Notes under the pieces: generated by a model
What the model was told of the DNA's origin: nothing
The model's database searches: none
Seen by the model: only the letters and a program-made list of their open reading frames with translations
Shown: positions 26,304 to 34,735 of the stretch, one piece after another
Layout: each line of letters starts with the position of its first letter
Position numbering within the stretch: the first letter of the stretch is position 1
DNA from: Verrucomicrobiota bacterium
Lineage (GTDB): Bacteria; Verrucomicrobiota; Verrucomicrobiia; CAIQCK01
NCBI GenBank assembly: GCA_016222825.1
Contig: JACRQF010000009.1
Location: 868,001-932,000, forward strand
Reading direction: 5' to 3'
DNA: 64,000 nt
Translations under genes and position numbers: made by a program

Positions 26304-27110
26304 ATGAAAAAACCTTCGCACAAAGTCCTCGACCTGCCGGTGCCGCGCAACCTGGCCAACGTCGCCTTCATCCTCGTCGAGCCGCAGACCCCCGGCAACG
26401 TCGGCAGCGCCGCCCGCGCCATCAAGACGATGGGCTTCACCGAACTCATCGTGGTCGGCGGCTGCAAGTTCAAGGACAACCGCCAGGCGCTGGCGTTCGC
26501 CCACGGCGCGGACGACGTGCTGCAAGGCGCGCGCGTCGTCAACTCGCTCGACGAGGCGTTCGAGGGAATCCACCGGCTCATCGGCACCACTCACCGCTCG
26601 CGTGACGCGGGCGTTCCACAGGTCCAGCCAATCCGCGAGATCGTGCCGCACATCGTCGAGGTATCTCAGAAGTTCCGGGTCGGCGTCGTCTTCGGCCGCG
26701 AGGACAAGGGTTTGCTGGACAACGAGCTTGGCCGCTGCCACCTCTGCACCACCGTGCCAGCCGTCCACCGCGTGCCGTCGTTGAACCTCGCGCAGGCCGT
26801 GCAGGTGGTCGCCTACGAGATTTTCCTCGGCAGCTTCGGCAAAATCGCCGGCCCGAAGCTCGACCTCGCGCCCGACCTCGAAGTCGAGCGCGCCATCCGG
26901 CACTTCGTCGCCGCGATGATGCAGGTGGGGTTCCGTCCGCACCGCGACGAGCCTGAATCGTTTGCCCGCCCGCTGCGCCGCGTGTTCAGCCGCGCCGTGC
27001 TGGAGAACCGCGACGTGCGCGTCCTGCACCGCGTCGCGCATCAGGTCGCGAAGTTTGCCGCGGGAAAGGTGAAGCGCGTGGAACCGCCTTCACTTCCGGC
27101 CAGCCGTTAA
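26304..27110 (+). CDS. trmJ: SpoU/TrmJ-family RNA 2'-O-methyltransferase
   Basis: A 268-residue SPOUT-class enzyme. It has the TrmJ-type N-terminus (NVAFILVEPQTPGNVGSAAR), the loop GREDKGLLDNEL, and the knot motif VPSLNLAQAVQVVAYEIF that binds S-adenosylmethionine. TrmJ proteins 2'-O-methylate nucleotide 32 of tRNA; a different RNA target cannot be excluded, so the symbol is tentative. The start at ATG 26304 begins the conserved region after a probable promoter. The gene converges with the small exported-protein gene at 27242, and its TAA stop (27108-27110) is part of the long palindrome that separates them. Confidence 0.9.
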   Translation: MKKPSHKVLDLPVPRNLANVAFILVEPQTPGNVGSAARAIKTMGFTELIVVGGCKFKDNRQALAFAHGADDVLQGARVVNSLDEAFEGIHRLIGTTHRSRDAGVPQVQPIREIVPHIVEVSQKFRVGVVFGREDKGLLDNELGRCHLCTTVPAVHRVPSLNLAQAVQVVAYEIFLGSFGKIAGPKLDLAPDLEVERAIRHFVAAMMQVGFRPHRDEPESFARPLRRVFSRAVLENRDVRVLHRVAHQVAKFAAGKVKRVEPPSLPASR

Positions 27111-27244
27111 CCCGGATATTTCACACGTTTCGTAGCCGCCGACGTAAGGAGGCGGAAAGGCTGTGGCTGGCAACGCCTCCGCCTCCTTACGTCGGCGGCT
27201 ACAGCCTCTCGGCGTTTCGTGCAGCGTGTGAAATATGCGGGTTA
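27108..27244. repeat. Nested GTAG-footed palindrome, probable bidirectional terminator
   Basis: The outer arms 27108-27127 and 27225-27244 pair with one mismatch. The inner arms 27132-27156 and 27178-27202 are a perfect 25-base inverted repeat. The inner arms begin with GTAG and end with CTAC, and each arm can fold on itself (CCGCC...GGCGG). The outer arms contain the stop codons of both convergent genes. The structure fits a pair of inverted REP-like units used as a two-way terminator. Confidence 0.75.
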
Positions 27245-27568
27245 GCGCCACGTGCTGGTGAAGTCGTTCACCGACGGCGGCGGCTCGGCGAAGGAATACG
27301 CCTCGCGCCACGCGTTCAGCCTGCGCCATTCCCACGGAGCCATTGCCTTGCGGTCCCGCTGGTCGAGACGCTGCAACCAACTCTTCGAGCCGACGCGCGG
27401 CAGCGGCGCGGCCTCGGCCGGGGCTGACGGTTTCTGGGTCGGCGCCGGCGGGTAGGAATACTCGAAAGTGACCTTGTTCTTCCTCGGCGCGGCGGGCGCT
27501 TTCGCGTCGTCCGCGAAGGCTGCAACGCACGCGATCACCAGCAAGAGTGTCAGTGGAATCGTTTTCAT
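27242..27568 (-). CDS. Small exported protein of unknown function
   Basis: The start at ATG 27568 follows GAGAGG at good spacing and gives a 108-residue protein with a Sec signal peptide (MKTIPLTLLLVIACVAAFADD, shown to the cleavage region). The mature part is Pro-rich at first and then basic/aromatic (KSWLQRLDQRDRKAMAPWEW), with no membrane segment and no cysteine. I do not recognise the family. It is isolated on the minus strand downstream of the ceramidase-like gene, with 79 bases between, and converges with the methyltransferase gene. Confidence 0.6.
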   Translation of the reverse strand: MKTIPLTLLLVIACVAAFADDAKAPAAPRKNKVTFEYSYPPAPTQKPSAPAEAAPLPRVGSKSWLQRLDQRDRKAMAPWEWRRLNAWREAYSFAEPPPSVNDFTSTWR

Positions 27569-27647
27569 TCTCAAACCTCTCGCCGCGGATCCTAGCCACT
27601 GGCCGCGGCGGTTGCAACAGCGCAGCCTCGTTGATTCTCCTGCGCGT

Positions 27648-29771
27648 TCACTTCACGACAAGCCGCGCGACCTCTTTGGCCGTGAGAGCGCGGTTGAAGA
27701 CGGCGATCTCGTCGAGGCGGCCTTCCCAATTGCTGTCGTTGTCGCTGCGGCCGCCGAAGAAACACTGATCGAGGCCGGCGGGGAAGTTCGCGGCGGCTTT
27801 CGCCACGATCTCAAGCTGGCCGTTGAGCCAGACGCGCAAGGTCTGGCCATCGCGCACGAGGACGACGTGCTGCCATTGCCAGCGGGGGATCACGGTGCTG
27901 CCGGCGGCCGCGGTGGCCGCCGCGTCGCCGTGGAAGAACACGAGCCTGCCGGTGTGGCCGCTCTTGCCGCCGATGCCGAGATGGTCGCCAAACGGGCCGA
28001 GGCCGTGGTTGTGGTCGCGGGAGAAAAGCCAGCCGCTGACATCGCGTCCGTCGTTCGGCATGCCGTTCCAGAGCCACATTGAGACGGAGTAACGGTCGCC
28101 GAGGCCGCCGAGGCGCGCGCGCAGCCGGCCGCCGACGAAGTGCGGGGCGCGGTTGACTTCGCCATGCCCGCAGAAGTGCGCCGAGTGCGGGCCTTCGAGG
28201 TAGTAGGTGATCTCGCGTTCATAGACCGCGTCGCGGCCATGGCCGCAGGCGTCGCTGGCGTGCGGGGCGGTGAACTCGTTCATGCGCCAGTAGGCGGCAG
28301 GCTTCAGCGCCAGGATTGCGCGCGCGGCGGGGCCGTCGCGGAGTTTCCACTCGCGGCGCGGCTGGCCGCTGACTTTTTCCAGCAGAGCGATGCCGACCTC
28401 GGCGATCTTCGGCTCGGCCTGGACTTCCAGGCCGGCGGAGCGCGCGGCCCAGGTGTTGTAGCCGCCGAAAAGATGCTGCTCCGGCGGCGGGATGTAGCCG
28501 TCGCCGCCGTTGGCGAGTTCGATCACCATGTTGTGCGGCAGCGGGCTGGCGGCTTTGATTTTCAGGCCGGTGACGGCGTAGGTCTCGTTCGGCGTGGTGG
28601 CGATGCCGATGTCGCCGATGCGCAACGCCTGCACCACGATCTCCGTCTTCTGCCGCTCGTGCAGGATGATCTGCTCGCGCGCATAGACCTCGGTGGTGGT
28701 CTTCGCGAGGCGGTTGGTCATCCCGGCAACGATACGCTCCGCCCATTCGAGCCGCTGCTTGTCGGGCACGCGATAGTTCAGCGTCATGCGCCGCTCGGCC
28801 ATCGCGAGGTCCACGCCGTCGCGATAACGGATGCCTTTGTAGGCGGTCATCGCAATGTTCACGAGGCCCTTCGCGTAGTCGTCAATCGTCAGCTTGTCGT
28901 TCCAACTCTCCGGCCGCGTGTAATCCCGCCGCCAGATGTCGCCGCTGCAACCGTGCGACATGATGCCGACGAAGCCGGAGCCGGGCGCAATCCGTTCCTT
29001 CAGCCCTTCGCTAAACAGGCCGAAGTAATCCGCGCTGATGTCCTTGTCGCCGAAGTAGTGCATCGAGAAGTTGGCCAGCACCGCGAGCGGGCGTCCGTCG
29101 CGCGCCTGGAACGCGATGAGCGAGAGATCGGGATCCTCCGGCCCGGCCTCGCCCGTGGCGTCGTCCCAGTTCCGGCCCGCGTGCATGTTCGCGCGCACGG
29201 TCATGTTCCCAAACGGATCCTCCACAATGCGGTCGGGCCGGCGAATCCACTGCCGCAGCGCGGTGAACTCCGCCGCGTTGCCCTTCGCGAACCCGACGCG
29301 CGCCGGCGCCAGCGCGGCCTGTGCCGCCACGATGGCTTCGACGAGTTTGTCGCGCAAGAACGGCACATAAGCGGGATCGGGATCGGTGCCGAGGCAGCCC
29401 ATCGAGGACGGCACGCTGTGCGCGTGCGTGGCGGAGATCGTCATGCGGTTGGCCGGGACGCCCGTGCGTTTCTCCGCAAACGCCTTCGCCTCATCGAGCA
29501 GCGGCCGGCACATCATGCAACTGTCCGCGACAACGATGACGATCTGTTCCTTGCCGTCGCTGAGCGCGATGGCGCGCGCATGGATGCGCGTTTTGATCTT
29601 GTCCACCGATCGGCTGAGCATCCCGCCATTGACCAGCACCGGCAGTTTCGGCGGCGTGATATCCACGACCGCGGCGCCGGCTTTGAATTCGGCGGCGTGG
29701 AGCGGGGCAAAAGGTGAGAGCAGCAGGGCGGTGAGGAGGGGCAATGTGGGGATGAGGGATTTCATGTGCAT
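27648..29771 (-). CDS. Secreted neutral/alkaline ceramidase-like protein with LamG domain
   Basis: A 707-residue exported protein (start at ATG 29771 or 29765) with a Sec signal peptide ending near LHAAE. Residues about 28-470 resemble the neutral/alkaline ceramidase N-terminal domain: GAAVVDITPPKLPVLVNGG, then ISATHAHSVPSSMG matching the metal-binding His motif, HGCSGDIWRRDY, and TTPNETYAVTGLKIK. Residues about 490-705 form a LamG/concanavalin-like module (YWRMNEFTAPHASDACGHG, WQWQHVVLVRDGQ). PVC bacteria carry many such proteins without known substrates, so lipid amidase activity is uncertain. It lies 7 bases after the DUF1080-propeller gene in the same operon. Confidence 0.8.
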   Translation of the reverse strand: MHMKSLIPTLPLLTALLLSPFAPLHAAEFKAGAAVVDITPPKLPVLVNGGMLSRSVDKIKTRIHARAIALSDGKEQIVIVVADSCMMCRPLLDEAKAFAEKRTGVPANRMTISATHAHSVPSSMGCLGTDPDPAYVPFLRDKLVEAIVAAQAALAPARVGFAKGNAAEFTALRQWIRRPDRIVEDPFGNMTVRANMHAGRNWDDATGEAGPEDPDLSLIAFQARDGRPLAVLANFSMHYFGDKDISADYFGLFSEGLKERIAPGSGFVGIMSHGCSGDIWRRDYTRPESWNDKLTIDDYAKGLVNIAMTAYKGIRYRDGVDLAMAERRMTLNYRVPDKQRLEWAERIVAGMTNRLAKTTTEVYAREQIILHERQKTEIVVQALRIGDIGIATTPNETYAVTGLKIKAASPLPHNMVIELANGGDGYIPPPEQHLFGGYNTWAARSAGLEVQAEPKIAEVGIALLEKVSGQPRREWKLRDGPAARAILALKPAAYWRMNEFTAPHASDACGHGRDAVYEREITYYLEGPHSAHFCGHGEVNRAPHFVGGRLRARLGGLGDRYSVSMWLWNGMPNDGRDVSGWLFSRDHNHGLGPFGDHLGIGGKSGHTGRLVFFHGDAAATAAAGSTVIPRWQWQHVVLVRDGQTLRVWLNGQLEIVAKAAANFPAGLDQCFFGGRSDNDSNWEGRLDEIAVFNRALTAKEVARLVVK

Positions 29772-29778
29772 GCCTTAA

Positions 29779-31647
29779 TCATGGTTTCGTTTCGACTGCA
29801 AGTTGGTTCGGTCTGGTCCAGTGGATGCGCGCGAGTAGGAGATCGCCCTTGATGCCGTTCTTGGGCTGCCATTCGCCGACTGTCACCCAGGATTCGTCCG
29901 GGCTGACGTTGATCGGATGGAAGTTGCCCATGATGGCGACGCGGTCGGGGTCTTTCACGCCATCGCCCACGAGCGGCAGGACGACGCGCTCCGTGGCGCG
30001 GCGGAGGCGGAGGGTCTTGAGGTCCACTTGTGCCATCCAGAGCGGCGAGCGCCAACGGATGACGTTGACGTTGCTGGCATCCTTGCGCGTATAGACCAGC
30101 CAGAGCGCGTCCGAATGCGCCAGCCAATGCTGTTGCGTGGTGGACATCGTGAGCGGCTCGCCGTCGTCCCATGACCACGGCTGCTTCGGCGTCCACTTGA
30201 GGCCATCGTCGCTCGCGCAGACGTAGCCGCGGCTGTCCTCGGCGCGGAGCGTGAGAAAGAACCGGTCGCCGAACCGCGCCAGCGACGGTTCGAGCAGGCC
30301 GCGGCCTTTGTCGTGCGGGATTTCGTCGCCGACCTGCTTCACCGCGAGCGTCTCGCCGTCGAAGCGGCAGATGACGCTGGAGACGGAGCGGGGTTTGGTC
30401 TTGTCCGGACCATGCGTGAACGCGAGGAGGATGTCGCCGTTGGCGAGCACGACGCGCTGGCCACAGTTGTTGGAGTAGATGTAAGCGCCGCGCGAGTCGT
30501 TCCACTCCAGCTTGCGGCGCGGCCCCCATTGGCCGCCCTTCCAAACCGCATAGACGGGCCAGCGCGGCGGCTGGTCGCGGGAGAACTTCGGGCCGGAGTA
30601 GAAGACGTTGTGGCCGAGCGCGAGCACCGTCTTCGTCTGTGGATGCCATTCGGGCACCACATCGCACACCCCTTCCTCCGCGCCGTCGGGCTGCTTCACG
30701 CGGCCGAGCGCCGGCACCGGCTGCGGTTCGGTCCACGTCCTGCCGAGGTCGCGCGAAGTCATCCAATGCACCGGCCCGAAGTAGTCCGAGCCGGAAATCG
30801 TCTGGAGCGTCATGAATGCCATCGGCCCCGCCGCGCCCGGCACCATGCACGCCCGCGGATGAAACCAAGTCGGCCCGCTGCCGTCGCGTCCACGGCGCAG
30901 GACAATCTTCTCGATCGCGCCCACCAATTCCGTCGGCGCGTTGGCGGCGCGCGGGATGTCGCGCACGAACAGGTTCCGCCAGCGGATCTCCCCGCCGTGC
31001 GTCTGGAGCATGATGGGACCTTTCGCAGGCAACGGTTTCGCGCGGTCCCAGAAGTTCTCCATCACCGCGCCGTCCACCACAAGCTTGTCGTTGAGCCAGA
31101 CCCACGTGCGCACGCCGACCTGCCGGATGCGGAACGCGTTCCATTCGCCGAACGGTTTGTCCGCGACGACGAGCGGGTCGCGGCCGGGCATGTTCGGCAT
31201 GTTGTTGAACAGCCCGCCGGAGCCGAGGTGCGGTCTGCGGTCGGGCTTCTTCGGATCGAAGACCTGGTTCCTGTCCCAAATCTGCACCTGCGGCGTGCCG
31301 CGCAGATAGATGCCGCTATCGGCCTTCGCGACGGTCTTGTATTCGATGAGAAACTCGATGTCGCCAAACTCCTCCTCCGTCGTGGCGTAAGGCCCGGTGC
31401 CGACGTTGACCAGTTCGCCATTCTCCACGCGCCAGTGGCTCGCAAACTCCTCGCACTGCTTCTTCAGGTTTGCCTCGCGCTTCTCGCCTTGCAGCTTCGC
31501 GACCGAGTGCGGGTTCAGCCCATACCAGCCCGTGAGGTCGCGGCCATTGAAGATGGCGCGGAAGCCTTTCGGCGGAACCGGATCGGCCGCGTGGAGCAGA
31601 GCCAGCGGAACCAGCAGGAGGGAGGTGAGGATGAACGTGGATTTCAT
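29779..31647 (-). CDS. Secreted DUF1080 (3-keto-disaccharide hydrolase-like) domain fused to sialidase-like propeller
   Basis: The most likely start is ATG 31647, which begins a clean signal peptide (MKSTFILTSLLLVPLALLHA); in-frame ATGs at 31656 and 31668 are alternatives. The 622-residue product has a DUF1080 beta-sandwich at about 28-235 (FRAIFNGRDLTGWYGLNPHS, DIEFLIEYKTVAKADSGIYL, NNMPNMPG). From about 245 to the end is a BNR/sialidase-like propeller (RDLGRTWTEPQPVP, ASDDGLKWTPKQPW). DUF1080 domains have been linked to hydrolysis of 3-keto-glycosides. Joining one to a propeller suggests recognition and cleavage on one secreted chain. The upstream palindrome at 31676-31759 separates it from the deacetylase gene. 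Confidence 0.82.
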   Translation of the reverse strand: MKSTFILTSLLLVPLALLHAADPVPPKGFRAIFNGRDLTGWYGLNPHSVAKLQGEKREANLKKQCEEFASHWRVENGELVNVGTGPYATTEEEFGDIEFLIEYKTVAKADSGIYLRGTPQVQIWDRNQVFDPKKPDRRPHLGSGGLFNNMPNMPGRDPLVVADKPFGEWNAFRIRQVGVRTWVWLNDKLVVDGAVMENFWDRAKPLPAKGPIMLQTHGGEIRWRNLFVRDIPRAANAPTELVGAIEKIVLRRGRDGSGPTWFHPRACMVPGAAGPMAFMTLQTISGSDYFGPVHWMTSRDLGRTWTEPQPVPALGRVKQPDGAEEGVCDVVPEWHPQTKTVLALGHNVFYSGPKFSRDQPPRWPVYAVWKGGQWGPRRKLEWNDSRGAYIYSNNCGQRVVLANGDILLAFTHGPDKTKPRSVSSVICRFDGETLAVKQVGDEIPHDKGRGLLEPSLARFGDRFFLTLRAEDSRGYVCASDDGLKWTPKQPWSWDDGEPLTMSTTQQHWLAHSDALWLVYTRKDASNVNVIRWRSPLWMAQVDLKTLRLRRATERVVLPLVGDGVKDPDRVAIMGNFHPINVSPDESWVTVGEWQPKNGIKGDLLLARIHWTRPNQLAVETKP

Positions 31648-31675
31648 GGAGTTCATTTCAAGTTTCATGGTGGTT

Positions 31676-31759
31676 GAATGTGGGAGGGGCCTCAGCGCCC
31701 CGACCGAAAGCAGGGTCATCTGACAACACAGCCGGGGCGCTGAGGCCCCTCCCACATTC
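31676..31759. repeat. 27-bp perfect inverted repeat between genes
   Basis: Arms 31676-31702 and 31733-31759 are perfect inverted copies (left arm starts GAATGTGGGAGGGGCC), with a 30-base loop. It fills the space between the deacetylase stop and the DUF1080-propeller start. It lacks the GTAG foot of the other palindromes in the window, so it belongs to a different repeat family or is a strong hairpin terminator/attenuator within the operon. Confidence 0.8.
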
Positions 31760-31781
31760 AGGACACTTGTTCCGCATCGGC

Positions 31782-33146
31782 TCATGGCGTCATCTCGATC
31801 GAATAGAGAGCATTACGCGGCGCGACGTTGAACCGCAACGCGGAAACGCCATTCACGTGTGCGGCGCGCGATGGGACGGTCTTGCCACCGTTATCCTTCA
31901 CCACGAGCCGGCTCGCATCCACCGACTGTGCCACCAGAACCTCGATGGTGAGCGGCTGGTCGTAGAGCGTCGCGTCCGCCAAGCAGGTGAGTTGAAACGT
32001 GAGGCGCTTGGGGCCGGACTGTTGGAGCGCCAACTTCGAGGCGTTGCGCTCGGTTTGATATTTGTGGATGTCGGCCATGCCCGCGATCCAGAGCTTCGAC
32101 TGGTGTTCCTTGGCGACATCCAGCGCGGCGCGGAAATTCGCTTCGCTGCTGCTGAGGCCGTCGCCGATGTAATGGTAGTGGATGCGGCACCAGAGGCCGC
32201 GTTCGAGATGCTGCTCCAGCGCGCGGCGGAAGGCCGCGACGCGATTCCCATACACGTCGTCCATGCCCAGCGAGCCGGACGTTTCGAACTGGTGATACTT
32301 GTCCAGGTAGTAGCGCAATGTCCGCGTTGTCTCCCAATGCGTGCCGCCGCCGAGATTGAGCGCCATGAGCTTGCTACGGCCGAGCGTCAGTTTCCAAATG
32401 ACCTGAGCGGCCCCGCCGATCTCTGCCTCCATGTCGTCGTCACCGACTGCGCCGCGATGGTGGGCGGAATGGTTCGCCAATTCGTGATCGCCCTTACGCG
32501 CCACGGCCTCCCACTCCGCCCGTTGCGTCTCAAACGCGGAGCGTCGCCGGTAGCCCGGTTGGGATGCGCCAGGATTGACCATGAACGTGCCGCGGAAACC
32601 ATACTCGCGCAGTATGGGAATGGCTTTCGTCAGGTGCGTCGGATGCGAGTCGTCAAATCGGATGCTCAGCGCGGCCTTGCGACCGTCACGCCATTTCGCG
32701 ATTCCCAGTCGCAAGCCGGTCGCACCATCCACGAGCACACGCTCCTTCTCGGATGGCAGCGATGGTTTCTCGCCCGGCGGCTGAACCGCATGGACGAAGT
32801 AACTGGCGGGGACCGCGGGCACGGGAATCAGCAGTTTGGACCACTCGATGCCAGCGCGCCGCACCATCATCGCCTTGTCCTGAGTGTCGCGCACCTCGAC
32901 ATCGGCGGCAGCCCAAGCACGCGGGCCGCTTTCGGGCAACTCAACGCGAATCCTCAGCGGCTTGGTCTCGCCAACCGGATTCACGGCGAGTTGCACCTTG
33001 AAAGGTTCGACAAGCTGCGCGGAGACGGTGGCGGGGCCCGCATAGTCATCGAGCTTCACAACGACACCGCCCAGATCGGCGGCGAGGACCGCACCATGGG
33101 AAGCATGCAACACCAGCACGGCAATGACCGGTAAACGACACATCAT
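31782..33146 (-). CDS. Secreted polysaccharide deacetylase (CE4-like)
   Basis: A 454-residue exported protein with a signal peptide (about residues 1-23). The N-terminal 130 residues are a beta-domain. The NodB-type catalytic domain follows, with SIRFDDSHPTH (Asp165-Asp166), GFRGTFMVNPG, and the metal motif NHSAHH giving His226-xxx-His230. CE4 enzymes remove N- or O-acetyl groups from glycans with a divalent metal; the second Asp-His context is slightly atypical. The start ATGATG at 33146 overlaps the sulfatase stop, so the pair is coupled. Removal of acetyl groups together with sulfate fits breakdown of decorated polysaccharides. Confidence 0.85.
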   Translation of the reverse strand: MMCRLPVIAVLVLHASHGAVLAADLGGVVVKLDDYAGPATVSAQLVEPFKVQLAVNPVGETKPLRIRVELPESGPRAWAAADVEVRDTQDKAMMVRRAGIEWSKLLIPVPAVPASYFVHAVQPPGEKPSLPSEKERVLVDGATGLRLGIAKWRDGRKAALSIRFDDSHPTHLTKAIPILREYGFRGTFMVNPGASQPGYRRRSAFETQRAEWEAVARKGDHELANHSAHHRGAVGDDDMEAEIGGAAQVIWKLTLGRSKLMALNLGGGTHWETTRTLRYYLDKYHQFETSGSLGMDDVYGNRVAAFRRALEQHLERGLWCRIHYHYIGDGLSSSEANFRAALDVAKEHQSKLWIAGMADIHKYQTERNASKLALQQSGPKRLTFQLTCLADATLYDQPLTIEVLVAQSVDASRLVVKDNGGKTVPSRAAHVNGVSALRFNVAPRNALYSIEMTP

Positions 33147-34735
33147 TTCGCCTTCAATCGTTGGGCTATCTTGTTGACGAGCCGCGCGACGTTCGCGCCG
33201 TTGCAGCGTTCGCCCGCGACGGCGTGCTGTTTCCAGTAAGCCACGCTGCTAAGGATGCCTTCCTGCTTCAGCACGTCCATCGCTTCGTCGAGGTTGGTGG
33301 CGGGCTTGAACTTCTTCGCCGCTGCTATCACCAGTTCCGCCACGCGAGGGCTGTCCACTTGGCTGCCATTGACCGCGTTGGCTAGCCAGTAGGCGGCATC
33401 GCAGATGATTTTGTTCTCCACGAGCACCTGCACATCGGCCTTCAGGTCCGGCGCGGCAGCGGCGCGCAACATCAGCCGCTCCGGCTTCACTGACTGCAAC
33501 GACTGGCCGGCGCGGAGCTGGTCGAGCGCGGCCTGCAAGCGCCGTTTTGCGTCGGGATCAGTGGCGGGTGTTTCGGCAAGCGGCGAGTCGCTGATGTCCA
33601 CGAACTTGCCGTCGCCGTAGAGTTTGTAGCGTTGGTCGGCGATGAAATACTCCTTCCCGACCTGCGCATAGACCCACGAACGCGGACGGCCCGGCTCGCC
33701 GAGGATTTGCGGCGCGATGCTCTGGCCGTCGAACTTCAGGCCCTCCGGCGCTTTCACCCCGGTCAGTTCCAGCACCGTCGGGAAAAAGTCGGTGAAGTCG
33801 GTGAGGTCGTTGCAGACTTTTCCGGACGGCACGCGGCCAGGACAGTTGACGATCAACGGCTCGCGCACGCCGCCCTCCGTCAGTTCCGTCTTGCTGCCAA
33901 TCATCGGCCGGCCGCGAAACGTGCCGAGCGGGTTGCCATACGGGCCGTTGTCGGAGGTGAAGAGGATGATGGTGTTCTCGCGGAGGCGGAGTTCGTCCAG
34001 CGCGGCGGCGAGCTGGCCCATCTGCTTGTCGAGATACGTCACCATGTCGAGGACGAGGCTCTTGTCGTCCTTGCTGTCCGGCGTCCGCACGAACGGCCCG
34101 TGGGACAACACCGCCGAGTAATACACGAAGAACGGCCGCTCGCGGTGGCGCTTCATGAAGTCCACCAGGAACGCGTGCGTCAGGTCGGGGCCGAATTCGT
34201 CGGGCTTGCCCTGCACGACCGCGCCGTTGCGGTAGTAGCGCGGGTTCCAGTAACGGTCGGGCGTCGCGCGCCCCATCCACAACATGGACTCGTCGAAGCC
34301 GAGCCGTTTGGGCGCGGCGGCGTCCTCCGCTGGCGCGCTCTGGCCGAGTTTGCCAATGGCGCACGTCGCGTAACCGGCGCGCTGGAGCACAAGCGAGATG
34401 GTTGGGTGAACGGCGGGATTGATCTCCGAGTTGCCGTTGCTCGTCGCGCCGGTGCGGAACGGGTATTTGCCCGTGAGCAACGCCGCCCGCGAAGGCCCGC
34501 AAAGCGGCATCGAGTAGCATCGCTCGAACCGCAGCCCCGCCGCCGCCAGCCGGTCCAGATGCGGCGTCTTGAACGGCGCGCCCCCGTAGCAGCCGATGCG
34601 CGACAGGCCAACGTCGTCGGATAGCACGAGGATGATGTTTGGTTTGCTCGCGGACTTCGGCGCGTCGGCGGCGTGGAGCGCGGCCAGCGGCGCCAGCAGC
34701 AGCATGATGAGGAGTGTCAGTGGAAATCGTTTCAT
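33143..34735 (-). CDS. Secreted arylsulfatase-type sulfatase (S1 family)
   Basis: The start is ATG 34735, which overlaps the TGA of the upstream sulfatase by four bases (ATGA). The 530-residue product has a Sec signal peptide ending near LHAAD. It has the S1 sulfatase fold: metal-binding SDDVG (Asp40-Asp41), and CGPSRAALLTG with Cys79 to be converted to formylglycine, followed by YPFRTG. After the catalytic domain there is an extra C-terminal region of roughly 130 residues (from about 400) ending in LVNKIAQRLKAK, without a recognised fold. A sulfatase-maturase is needed but is not in the window. Substrate probably a sulfated glycan. Confidence 0.9.
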   Translation of the reverse strand: MKRFPLTLLIMLLLAPLAALHAADAPKSASKPNIILVLSDDVGLSRIGCYGGAPFKTPHLDRLAAAGLRFERCYSMPLCGPSRAALLTGKYPFRTGATSNGNSEINPAVHPTISLVLQRAGYATCAIGKLGQSAPAEDAAAPKRLGFDESMLWMGRATPDRYWNPRYYRNGAVVQGKPDEFGPDLTHAFLVDFMKRHRERPFFVYYSAVLSHGPFVRTPDSKDDKSLVLDMVTYLDKQMGQLAAALDELRLRENTIILFTSDNGPYGNPLGTFRGRPMIGSKTELTEGGVREPLIVNCPGRVPSGKVCNDLTDFTDFFPTVLELTGVKAPEGLKFDGQSIAPQILGEPGRPRSWVYAQVGKEYFIADQRYKLYGDGKFVDISDSPLAETPATDPDAKRRLQAALDQLRAGQSLQSVKPERLMLRAAAAPDLKADVQVLVENKIICDAAYWLANAVNGSQVDSPRVAELVIAAAKKFKPATNLDEAMDVLKQEGILSSVAYWKQHAVAGERCNGANVARLVNKIAQRLKAK

